From Sciscionella sediminilitoris (lineage in GTDB: Bacteria; Actinomycetota; Actinomycetes; Mycobacteriales; Pseudonocardiaceae), in NCBI RefSeq assembly GCF_000737195.2, contig NZ_JALM01000073.1:1-64000 (forward strand): a stretch of 64,000 bases of DNA. Direction: 5' to 3'. The notes below the pieces were generated by a model. That model was not told the DNA's origin. It saw nothing but the letters and a program-made list of their open reading frames with translations, and ran no database searches. Shown here in pieces: positions 57,185 to 64,000 of this stretch. Every line of letters starts with the position of its first letter. Position 1 is the stretch's first letter. The translations under genes were made by a program, and so were the position numbers.

Positions 57185-58288
57185 GTGCGGGTGAATGCCG
57201 CTGTTCTCACCGTCCGCCTCGCGGTACTCGGCGCCATCGGGTTCGCGCTCGGCTTCGAACCGGGCTTCGGGCTGCACGGCGTGCACGCGCTGACCCTGGC
57301 CGGATTCGTGCTCACCGTCATCGGCTGGGGCGGCACCGCCCTGCTCGCGGCCGACCGGCTGAAACCGCAGATCGTGCTGGACGCGGTGTTCGTGACGGGC
57401 GGGTTGCTGATCGTCCCGGGGACGATGCAGACCGCGCTGGGCCTGATCCTGGTGTGCATCGCGCTGCTGTCCACCGCGACCACGGTGGGCGAACCGTACG
57501 CGCTGGGGATCACCATCGCCGCCGGGATCGCCGTCGGCCTGCTCTACGGGCTGCTCGTCGGACCGATCATCGGGCTGGTGTGGATCCTGCCCGCGGCCGG
57601 GTCCTATCTGGCCGGGGTGACCCGGCGCCAGCGGCAGGAACGCCTCGAACAGGCGGAGCTGCTGCTGGCCGAGACGCAGGTGGCGCGGGAACGCGAGGCG
57701 CAGGCGGCCGCGGCCGAGGAACGGGCACGGATCGCCAGGGAGATGCACGATGTGCTCGCCCACTCGATCGGCGCGGTCAGCGTGCAGCTCGAGGCGGCGG
57801 ACGCACTGCTCGAGGATGTCCCGGGAACCGGACGCGCGCTCGACTGCGTGCGCCGGGCCCGTGGACTGGCTGCCGAGGGGCTCACCGAGACCAGGCGCGC
57901 GGTCGGGGCGCTGCGCGGGGATCCCGGCGCGCTGCGCGGGGTGCTGACCGGGCTCGCCGAGGGCTACCAGGGGACCGCGCACCTCGAGCTGCCCGAGACC
58001 ATGCCCGAGCTGCGTCCCGAGGTCACCCTCGCGCTCGGCCGGATCGCCACCGAGGCGGTGACCAATGCGGGCAAGCATTCCGGGGGTGCCCCGCTGCACA
58101 TGGCGCTGAGCTCTACGGAAGGCGAACTGTGCCTGCGGGTGCACAACGAACTCGGTACCGCGGCCGAGCCCGGGAAGGGTTTCGGGCTGATCGGGATGCG
58201 GGAGCGCGCCGAACGCATCGGCGGTACGGTCACCGCGGGGGCCGAGGAAACGGGGTGGACCGTGCGGGTACGGGTGCCGCATGACTGA
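57185..58288 (+). CDS. DesK/NarL-type sensor histidine kinase 3
   Basis: 367 residues. Four membrane helices in residues 8-145, a coiled linker (RQERLEQAELLLAETQVAREREAQAAAAEERARI), HisKA_3 box REMHDVLAHSIGAVSV with His188, and HATPase_c motifs TNAGKHSGGAPL (N box) and GKGFGLIGMRERA (G box). Together with the DUF1453-like protein before and the response regulator after it (8-base overlap), it forms a three-gene sensory unit. It resembles kinase 2 in this window in domain order and box sequences. GTG 57185 is the start. Confidence 0.91.
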   Translation: MRVNAAVLTVRLAVLGAIGFALGFEPGFGLHGVHALTLAGFVLTVIGWGGTALLAADRLKPQIVLDAVFVTGGLLIVPGTMQTALGLILVCIALLSTATTVGEPYALGITIAAGIAVGLLYGLLVGPIIGLVWILPAAGSYLAGVTRRQRQERLEQAELLLAETQVAREREAQAAAAEERARIAREMHDVLAHSIGAVSVQLEAADALLEDVPGTGRALDCVRRARGLAAEGLTETRRAVGALRGDPGALRGVLTGLAEGYQGTAHLELPETMPELRPEVTLALGRIATEAVTNAGKHSGGAPLHMALSSTEGELCLRVHNELGTAAEPGKGFGLIGMRERAERIGGTVTAGAEETGWTVRVRVPHD

Positions 58289-58922
58289 GCGGACGTTGCG
58301 GGTGATCGTCGCCGATGACCAGACCGCGGTGCGCGAGGGGCTGGTGATCCTGCTCGACACGCTCACCGGTATCGAGGTGGTCGGCTCCGCCCAGGACGGG
58401 GAAGGCGCGCTCGACCTGGTCGCGCGCACCGAACCCGATGTGGTGCTCATGGACCTGCGGATGCCCGGCTGCGACGGGATCACCGCGACCGCGCGGATCC
58501 GCGAGCACCATCCGGGTACCCGGGTCGTCGTGCTCACCACCTACGCCGAGGACGAGGCGGTGCGCGGGGCACTGCGGGCCGGGGCGATCGGTTTTCTCAC
58601 CAAGGACGCGGGCCGGGCCGATATCGCGCGCGCCATCGAGGCCGCCGCGGCGGGCCAGTCGGTGCTGGACGCCGAACTGCAGCGGGGACTGCTCGCCGAA
58701 CCGGAACGCAGGCCCGATCCCAGCCTCGCCGAGCTCTCCGAACGTGAGTGCGCCGTGCTGCGGCTGATCGCCGGAGGCATGGCCAACCGGGAGATCGCGG
58801 CGGAACTGGTGATCAGCGAGGCGACCGTGAAAAGCCACATCAACCGGATCTTCGCCAAGATCGGGGCGACGGACCGGGCGAAGGCGGTGCGCTACGCGTT
58901 CACCAACGGGCTGGTGTCGTGA
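58281..58922 (+). CDS. NarL/FixJ response regulator 3
   Basis: 213 residues. Receiver domain with VADDQT acidic pocket, phosphoacceptor Asp58 (VVLMDLRMPG), Thr in VLTTYAE and Lys in FLTKDAG. The LuxR helix-turn-helix is LSERECAVLRLIAGGMANREIAAELVISEATVKSHINRIFAKIGATDRAKAV. It overlaps the kinase by 8 bases. Targets unknown. Its last codons end 12 bases from the stop of a convergent TetR gene. Confidence 0.93.
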   Translation: MTERTLRVIVADDQTAVREGLVILLDTLTGIEVVGSAQDGEGALDLVARTEPDVVLMDLRMPGCDGITATARIREHHPGTRVVVLTTYAEDEAVRGALRAGAIGFLTKDAGRADIARAIEAAAAGQSVLDAELQRGLLAEPERRPDPSLAELSERECAVLRLIAGGMANREIAAELVISEATVKSHINRIFAKIGATDRAKAVRYAFTNGLVS

Positions 58923-58934
58923 CCGGCGGCTTTG

Positions 58935-59570
58935 TCACCTGAGTTCCCGGCGCATCAGTTCCTCCACGCGCTCCGGATCCTCGGCGAGCAGGTGATATCC
59001 GGCGACCAGGGCGCGGAAGTTGGTTCCCGCCCAGTCCAGGTCGCTGAACTGCGGGTCGATCAGCCCGAGCAGCCCGCGCCCGATCTCCAGGGTGAACACG
59101 CCGCGCACCAGCTCGGTGGTGGCCGGCTGGCCGGACTGCCGGAACACGTGCGCCACCAGCCTGCTGTAGCCCTCGATCGATTCACGGGCGAACTCCGCGC
59201 CCGCCGGGAACCGGGCCGCGTTGCACAGCAGCTCGTAGAAGGCCACCCGTTCCCAGCGGGGCAGCGCCTCGATCATGTGCGCGACCGCCTCGGTCACCGA
59301 GCGGACCGTCTTGCTCTCCTCGAGTGCCTCGGCGACCGCGGCGCGGAAGATGTCCGCACGGTCATTGGCGTACCAGCGAAGGGCCTCGGAGACCAGGCCG
59401 TCGATCGTGGCGAAGTAGTAGGTCGCGCTCGTCAGCGGCACCCCGGCCCGCTCGGTGACGGCACGATGGGTCACCCCGGCGACCCCGCGCTCGGCCACGA
59501 TCTCGATCGTCGCGCGGATCAACGCATCCCTTCTCGGCTGCTTCTTGTGCGACGAGTCCGGTGAGCCCAT
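58935..59570 (-). CDS. TetR-family transcriptional regulator
   Basis: 211 residues. DNA-binding domain: KQPRRDALIRATIEIVAERGVAGVTHRAVTERAGVPLTSATYYFATIDGLVSEAL, the variant with TYYF common in actinomycete TetR proteins. The ligand domain has a DRADIFRAAVAEALE helix and ends in LMRREL. It is divergent from the PfkB kinase gene across 64 bases, so it probably represses that gene and perhaps itself. No clear dyad is visible in the short gap, which includes TATTAT, a possible -10. A drug- or metabolite-sensing role is open. Confidence 0.9.
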   Translation of the reverse strand: MGSPDSSHKKQPRRDALIRATIEIVAERGVAGVTHRAVTERAGVPLTSATYYFATIDGLVSEALRWYANDRADIFRAAVAEALEESKTVRSVTEAVAHMIEALPRWERVAFYELLCNAARFPAGAEFARESIEGYSRLVAHVFRQSGQPATTELVRGVFTLEIGRGLLGLIDPQFSDLDWAGTNFRALVAGYHLLAEDPERVEELMRRELR

Positions 59571-59634
59571 ACCGCGAGCCTATTATGCCGCCCGAACATG
59601 GCGCGCAGGGCTCCGTCGCGGGCAGGATGATTGG

Positions 59635-60759
59635 ATGGCAGTCGTGCCAACGGAATCTTGTTGCCAGCGCTACGACCCGCTCGCCGCGTGGCGTACCGGA
59701 GACGGGCCGGGGTTCGACGTGTTCACCTACGGCACCGTGTTCCTGGACATCGTGTTCACCGGGCTGGGCAGCCTGCCGCGCTCGGGTACCGAGGTGTTCG
59801 CCGAGGGGATGGGCTCATGCCCGGGCGGCATCGCGAACCTGGCCATCGCCACCAGCAGGCTCGGCCTGCGCACCGGGCTGGCCGCCGCGTTCGGGGACGA
59901 CGACTACGCGGACTTCTGCTGGCGCACCCTGGACGAGCAGGAGACCGTGGACCTGAGCTATTCGCGCCGGTTCGCCGGCTGGCACTCCCCGGTCACCGTG
60001 TCCATGGCCGCGGCAGGGGACCGCACCATGGTCACGCACAGCCACGAACCTCCGCTCAGCGCGAGCGAGATGATCGGCGAACCGCCCCGCTCGCGCGCGG
60101 TGATCGTGGATCTGGACGGTCCCGAACCGATCGAGGACCCGCGATCCTGGGCGAGCAAGGCACGGGCGGCCGGGGCCCTGGTGTTCGCCGATGTGGGCTG
60201 GGATCCGAGCGGGGACTGGTCCGCGCAGCTGCTCGGCAGGCTGGAACACTGCCACGCCTTCATGCCGAACGCCACCGAGGCGATGGCCTACACCAGGACC
60301 GACACTCCGCGGGATGCCCTCTACGCGCTCGCCGACCGGGTGCCGCTCGCGGTGGTGACCAACGGGGTGCACGGCGCGATGGCGATCGATTCGACGACCG
60401 GGGACGAGGCCGATGTGCCCGCGCTGCGGGTCGATGCGCTCGATCCCACCGGTGCGGGTGATGTGTTCGGGGCGGGCATGGTGGTGGGCACGCTGTGCGG
60501 TTGGCCGCTGACCCACCGGCTCGCCTTCGCCGGTGCCTGCTCGGCGCTCGCGGTGCAGCAGTTCGGCGGATCCCTTGCCGCGCCCGGCTGGGGGGATATC
60601 GCCGACTGGTGGCATGCCATGCGGGAGAGCGCGGGCGGCGACGCCTACCACACCTCGGTGCTGCGCCGGTACGGTTTTCTCGACGATCTGATCCCGGCCA
60701 AATCGATGGCCGCGGTGCGCAGGGCGGCGGCCACCATCGCCCGCCGCTCGGATGTGTGA
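59635..60759 (+). CDS. PfkB-family carbohydrate kinase
   Basis: 374 residues, ribokinase-type fold. Signature 1 region is GSCPGGIANLAIATSRLGLRTGLAAAFGDDDYADF; signature 2 is DPTGAGDVFGAGM, with catalytic Asp in GAGD. FMPNATEAMAYT is the typical strand before the ATP site. It phosphorylates a sugar or nucleoside; the family spans ribokinase, fructokinase and others and the substrate cannot be chosen. ATG 59635 is selected because AGGA precedes it and the fold starts soon after. Its C-terminal tail (SVLRRYGFLDDLIPAKSMAAVRR) is longer than in ribokinase. It converges with the SRPBCC gene, 3 bases between stops. Confidence 0.9.
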   Translation: MAVVPTESCCQRYDPLAAWRTGDGPGFDVFTYGTVFLDIVFTGLGSLPRSGTEVFAEGMGSCPGGIANLAIATSRLGLRTGLAAAFGDDDYADFCWRTLDEQETVDLSYSRRFAGWHSPVTVSMAAAGDRTMVTHSHEPPLSASEMIGEPPRSRAVIVDLDGPEPIEDPRSWASKARAAGALVFADVGWDPSGDWSAQLLGRLEHCHAFMPNATEAMAYTRTDTPRDALYALADRVPLAVVTNGVHGAMAIDSTTGDEADVPALRVDALDPTGAGDVFGAGMVVGTLCGWPLTHRLAFAGACSALAVQQFGGSLAAPGWGDIADWWHAMRESAGGDAYHTSVLRRYGFLDDLIPAKSMAAVRRAAATIARRSDV

Positions 60760-60762
60760 GCG

Positions 60763-61218
60763 TCACCGGCCGCTTTCCAGCAGTCCCCGCATACCGTCCG
60801 CGAGTTCGCGGTGCGCGTGCCTTGCTTTGCCGAAGGCGTAACGGAAAAGCAGCGCGGGCGCGGTGAACGAGATGGTGACCTCGATGCGGGTCCGCCCGTC
60901 CTGCTGCGCGCGGATCCGGGCCCGGCTGGTCAGCGTGGTCGACGGGCGCTGCCGGGCCACGGTGACCACCTCCTCCGGTCCGGCGGCAAGCACATCGGCC
61001 ACGTAGGTGATCGTGAACGGCACCGGCCCGAGCCGCAGCCGGTCGGTCACCCTGGTGCTGCGCAGTACCCCGGCGCCCGCCGGGCACTCCCGGGTTCCGA
61101 TGACGAGCGGGTGCCTGCTCGTCAGCCTCGGCACATCGGTCAGCAGGGCGACCGCTTCGGCTGGGGTGCACAGCGCGGTGACGGTGTAGTGGAATCGACT
61201 GTTTCGTTTACCGAGCAT
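60763..61218 (-). CDS. SRPBCC (polyketide cyclase/START-like) protein
   Basis: 151 residues. A single helix-grip domain of the SRPBCC superfamily: an N-terminal strand and helix (FHYTVTALCTPAEAVALLTDVPRLTSRHP), then strands with VTDRLRLGPVPFTITYVADVLAAG and TRIEVTISFTAPALLFRYAFGK, and a C-terminal helix (HRELADGMRGLLES). These proteins bind hydrophobic ligands in a central cavity. No catalytic residues are evident. It is divergent from the GH2 gene across a 151-base gap that contains CGAT-TTT-ATCG near 61270, a possible operator. Confidence 0.85.
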   Translation of the reverse strand: MLGKRNSRFHYTVTALCTPAEAVALLTDVPRLTSRHPLVIGTRECPAGAGVLRSTRVTDRLRLGPVPFTITYVADVLAAGPEEVVTVARQRPSTTLTSRARIRAQQDGRTRIEVTISFTAPALLFRYAFGKARHAHRELADGMRGLLESGR

Positions 61219-61369
61219 GTTTTCACGGTAAGCGCTGCTCGCCCGGTGGCCACGTGTTCGGTGGTGCGTATAACGATTTTATCGGAGTGCGCCGCAAGTT
61301 GTTTCCGAATGCTAGGAGCGAGACTAGGGTGATTGTTCATTCCCGGCCGGGGATGGTCCAGTACGGCTC

Positions 61370-63718
61370 ATGGACGCCGAATCATCGAGACCCGCGCCGC
61401 TGTCCCGGCGCGCGTTCGGCAGATTCGGGGTGCTGACACTGGGGGTGGTGGCCGCGATGCCGTTGATCGATTGGTCTTCTCCCGCGCTGAACAGGCGGGT
61501 GCAACCGGAAAAGCGACTCGATTCCGGCTGGCGGGTCAGCGGAATGGGAACGGTACGTGACGGCGTGACGCTTCCCGATTCCGTGGCCCGGCAGTCCTGG
61601 CGTGATTGGGACCCGAAAACCTGGGAAGGGGAATGGCATTACCGCAATTCCTTCGACCTTCCCCCGGTTCCCGATGACGGGTCCTATCGCTATTTCCTGC
61701 GATTCGATGGCGCGCTCAGTGCGATCACGCCGAACCTGAACGGGCAGGTGCTCGGCACCCATCGCGGTGGTTACCTTCCCGCGGAGTACGAGATCACCCG
61801 GTACGTGCGGGACCGGGACAACCGCCTGGATGTGGCCCTGGACGGGAGCTTCGAGGTGGATGTGCCGCCCAACCGGCCGGGGCAGCCTTCGAGCACGGTG
61901 GATTTCTGGCAGCTCGCCGGGCTCTACCGGGAGGTGACCCTGCGGGTGCTGCCGCAGGCCTTCCTCACCGAGCTGCACGCCGTTCCGCGCGCGGTGCTGG
62001 ATCCCCTGCGGCGCACCGTGGATGTGCGGCTGCGGGTGGACGGCGGGGTTCCCGATCCGCGGGTCCGGGTCGAACTGCTCGACGGGGAACGGGTGCTCGG
62101 CTCGGCGAACGCGGTGCCCGATGCGCGGGGCCGGGTGCGCACCGGAATCGGCGGGCTGCGCGCCGTCGAGCTGTGGGAGCTCGACGCGCCGAAATGCTAT
62201 CGGCTGCGCGCCACGCTGTACTCCGGGCACGAGCCGGTGCACGAGGAATCCGCCCCGGTCGGGTTCCGCACCGCGGAGTTCACCACCGAGGGGTTCTTCC
62301 TCAACGGGCGCAGGCGAACAATCATCGGGCTCAACCGGCACCAGATCTTCCCCTACGTCGGCGCCGCGATGCCGCCCCGGGTGCAGCGCAGTGATGCCCG
62401 GATCCTCAAGGACCTCAACGTGACCATGGTCCGCTGCTCGCACTATCCGCAGCATGAGGCGTTCCTCGAGGCCTGCGACGAGCTCGGGATCCTGGTCTTC
62501 GAGGAGGCGCCCGGCTGGGGAGCGCTCGGCGACGAGACCTGGAAAGGGTACGTGCGAAGGGATGTGCGCGACATGATCCTGCGCGATCGCAACCATCCGA
62601 GCATCGTGCTGTGGGGTGTGCGGCTGAACGAAACCCCGGCGGACGACGAACTCTACGCCGACACCCAGCGCATCGCGGCCGAACTCGACGGAACCCGGCA
62701 GACGAGCGGGGCGATCATCGGGCCCGACTACGCCACCGAGGACTTCCTTCAGGACGTGTTCTCCTACAACGACTACGACTCGCAACAGGTCGGCGGGCAG
62801 CGGCTGCCGAAGTTGAAACAACCGCGCGGGAACTGGCCGTGGCTGGTCACCGAGTCGGTCGGCACCCTCTCCGGACCGGCGAGCTTCTACCGGCGCACCG
62901 ATCCGGTCACTGCGCAGCACGGGCAGGCGCTCGCGCACGCCTACGTGCACGAGCAGGCGGCCGCCGATCCACGCTACTGCGGGGCATTGGGCTGGGCCGG
63001 TTTCGATTACCCCTCCGGGAACGGAAACCAGTACCAGGGCGTGAAGTACCCGGGAGTGCTCGACCAGTTCCGGGAACCGAAACTCGGCGCCGCGGTGTAC
63101 GCCGCGCAGGTGGACCCGGACCGGCGGGTGGTCATCGAACCCGCCTTCTACTGGGATTTCCACGGCGAGTTCGCGGTCGGTGAGCTCGGTGACGACGCGC
63201 TGATCTTCGCGAACGCCGAACGGCTGGCACTGTTCCTGGACGGTGCGCCGTTCGCCGAGCTCCGCCCGGACCGGGACCGCTTCCCGCACCTGCCCTACGC
63301 GCCCTTTCGCGCGGACTTTTCCCGGGTTTCCGGCGCGGAGCTGCGGATCGACGCCTACCAGGGAGCGCGGTTGCTGGGCAGCAGACGGTTCTCCGCCGAG
63401 CACGAGCACGACCGGCTCGCACTGTCCGCGGACGACACCGAGATCCGCGCCGACGGAGCGGACGCCACGCGGGTGGTGTTGCGGGTGACCGACCGCTATG
63501 GGGCCCCACGTCCCGGGCGCGCGGGTTCGGTCCGGTTGCGGTTGCGCGGCCCCGGCGAACTGCTCGGGGACAATCCCTTTCCACTCGCCGAGACCGGCGG
63601 GGTGGCCGCGGTGTGGGTGCGCGGACTGCCCGGAAGGACCGGCACGGTGCGGATCGGTGCCGTGCACCCGGAACTTCCCTCGAACGACGTCACGATCAGG
63701 ATGGGTGATCGCGCATGA
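61370..63718 (+). CDS. Tat-exported GH2-family glycoside hydrolase
   Basis: 782 residues. The N-terminal LSRRAFGRFGVLTLGVVAAM is a twin-arginine signal, so it acts outside the cell. Then come the GH2 sugar-binding jelly roll (EWHYRNSFDLP, RFDGALSAITPNLNGQVLGTHRGGY), immunoglobulin-like domain, and TIM barrel with GLNRHQIFPYVG, MVRCSHYPQHEAFLEACDELGILVFEEAPGW, RNHPSIVLWGVRLNE (Asn420-Glu421, acid/base) and WLVTESVG (Glu495, likely nucleophile). Beta-galactosidase or beta-glucuronidase-like activity is expected; the exact sugar is unknown. C-terminal domains of about 170 residues follow (DDTEIRADGADATRVVLRVTDRYG). Its stop overlaps the sugar-porter start (ATGA). Confidence 0.9.
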   Translation: MDAESSRPAPLSRRAFGRFGVLTLGVVAAMPLIDWSSPALNRRVQPEKRLDSGWRVSGMGTVRDGVTLPDSVARQSWRDWDPKTWEGEWHYRNSFDLPPVPDDGSYRYFLRFDGALSAITPNLNGQVLGTHRGGYLPAEYEITRYVRDRDNRLDVALDGSFEVDVPPNRPGQPSSTVDFWQLAGLYREVTLRVLPQAFLTELHAVPRAVLDPLRRTVDVRLRVDGGVPDPRVRVELLDGERVLGSANAVPDARGRVRTGIGGLRAVELWELDAPKCYRLRATLYSGHEPVHEESAPVGFRTAEFTTEGFFLNGRRRTIIGLNRHQIFPYVGAAMPPRVQRSDARILKDLNVTMVRCSHYPQHEAFLEACDELGILVFEEAPGWGALGDETWKGYVRRDVRDMILRDRNHPSIVLWGVRLNETPADDELYADTQRIAAELDGTRQTSGAIIGPDYATEDFLQDVFSYNDYDSQQVGGQRLPKLKQPRGNWPWLVTESVGTLSGPASFYRRTDPVTAQHGQALAHAYVHEQAAADPRYCGALGWAGFDYPSGNGNQYQGVKYPGVLDQFREPKLGAAVYAAQVDPDRRVVIEPAFYWDFHGEFAVGELGDDALIFANAERLALFLDGAPFAELRPDRDRFPHLPYAPFRADFSRVSGAELRIDAYQGARLLGSRRFSAEHEHDRLALSADDTEIRADGADATRVVLRVTDRYGAPRPGRAGSVRLRLRGPGELLGDNPFPLAETGGVAAVWVRGLPGRTGTVRIGAVHPELPSNDVTIRMGDRA

Positions 63719-64000
63719 CACGCCTCGGAGTCCGGCGGGCGAGCTACTTCTTCGGCGCGCTCGGCGGCCTGCTGTTCGGTTACGACCTCGGCGTCGTGGC
63801 CGGTGCCCTGCTCTCCATCGGGCCCGAACTCGGTCTCAGTGCGTGGGCGAAGGGCATGGTGACCAGTTCGCTGATCGTCGGCGCGATGCTCGGCGCGCTC
63901 GGTTCGGCCTGGCTCGCCGACCGGCTCGGCCGCCGCGGGGCGATACTCGTCTCCGGCCTGGTGTTCATTCTCGGTTGCCTGGTGGCCAGTATCGGGCTGG
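63715..64000 (+). CDS. MFS sugar porter, N-terminal part (runs off window)
   Basis: The first 95 residues of a sugar-porter-type MFS protein: helix 1 YFFGALGGLLFGYDLGVVAGALL contains the GGLLFGYD motif of the family, followed by helix 2 GMVTSSLIVGAMLGALGSAWLADRLGRRGAILVSGLVF with the LADRLGRR loop signature. It is translationally coupled to the Tat-exported GH2 hydrolase, so it probably imports the released sugar. The rest lies beyond position 64000, so the gene is cut by the window edge and not damaged as far as can be seen. Confidence 0.92.
   Translation, partial: MTRLGVRRASYFFGALGGLLFGYDLGVVAGALLSIGPELGLSAWAKGMVTSSLIVGAMLGALGSAWLADRLGRRGAILVSGLVFILGCLVASIGL

Noticed and set aside
55238-58540. 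1100-codon minus-strand frame across the kinase operon and reductase
   Set aside because: It runs through genes on both strands, including the operator palindrome, and carries no domain in its unique part.
61382-63721. 779-codon minus-strand frame opposite the GH2 gene
   Set aside because: No domain, and the plus-strand GH2 motifs and Tat signal are clear.
1-64000. CRISPR arrays, tRNA or rRNA genes, insertion sequences, phage genes
   Set aside because: None seen: no regularly spaced repeats, no cloverleaf-like stretches in the few gaps, and no transposase or integrase motifs in any plausible reading frame.

Overview
The window is high-GC actinomycete chromosome. The signs are strong G/C bias at third codon positions, many GTG starts, ATGA/GTGA/TGATG gene overlaps, an mce operon, DesK/NarL-type two-component systems and an actinobacterial hopanoid operon. 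A member of the Pseudonocardiales is my best guess, but no rRNA or other taxonomic marker is present. I see no tRNA, rRNA, CRISPR array, insertion sequence or phage gene, and coding density is very high.

Layout. 48-2859 (minus): a fatty acyl-CoA synthetase, then a shortened ECF sigma factor translationally coupled to a membrane protein. 2997-6732 (plus): a standalone family A DNA polymerase, a methyltransferase and an MFS transporter whose end overlaps a convergent TetR gene. 7218-10898: an FMN-dependent lactate monooxygenase-like enzyme with operator-like dyads upstream, small membrane proteins and an SDR. 11002-14681: two tandem histidine kinase/response regulator pairs separated by a 74-base duplicated junction. 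14689-19258: a methyltransferase, a frameshifted DUF5134-like membrane gene, and a large glycosyltransferase-WS/DGAT acyltransferase fusion coupled to an SDR. 19269-20580: a secreted GH18 protein and a 62-residue protein.

20633-28352 (minus) is a tight hopanoid operon: hpnC, hpnD and hpnE make squalene, a polyprenyl diphosphate synthase supplies prenyl donor, shc cyclises squalene, and hpnH and hpnG extend the hopene side chain. A MarR-like regulator with a long basic N-terminal tail is divergent from it. 29277-38584 holds VC0807-like, DMT and PAP2 membrane proteins, a ROK repressor divergent from an orphan sugar-ABC ATPase, a 1098-residue molybdopterin oxidoreductase-flavin reductase-ferredoxin fusion, and a Tat-exported P1 peptidase.

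39667-42452 pairs a FAD monooxygenase and a MarR regulator with a close look-alike of cofactor-free Hod/AqdC quinolone dioxygenases. This is a candidate quinolone (possibly quorum-signal) degradation locus and the most exciting part of the window. 42460-52538 is a complete mce lipid-import operon (yrbEA, yrbEB, mceA-F, one Mce-associated protein) with a divergent TetR gene. 52643-56538 holds two methyltransferases and a two-domain fatty acyl-CoA reductase-like protein, with a SoxR/MerR-type dyad and a 24-base perfect palindrome beside them. 56678-58922 is a third two-component system with a DUF1453-like membrane protein. 58935-64000 is a putative carbohydrate locus: TetR, PfkB kinase, SRPBCC protein, Tat-exported GH2 glycosidase and the start of an MFS sugar porter that runs off the window.

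Functions come from motif and family recognition by eye. No search or structure prediction was run, so family names without a described motif should be read as probable.
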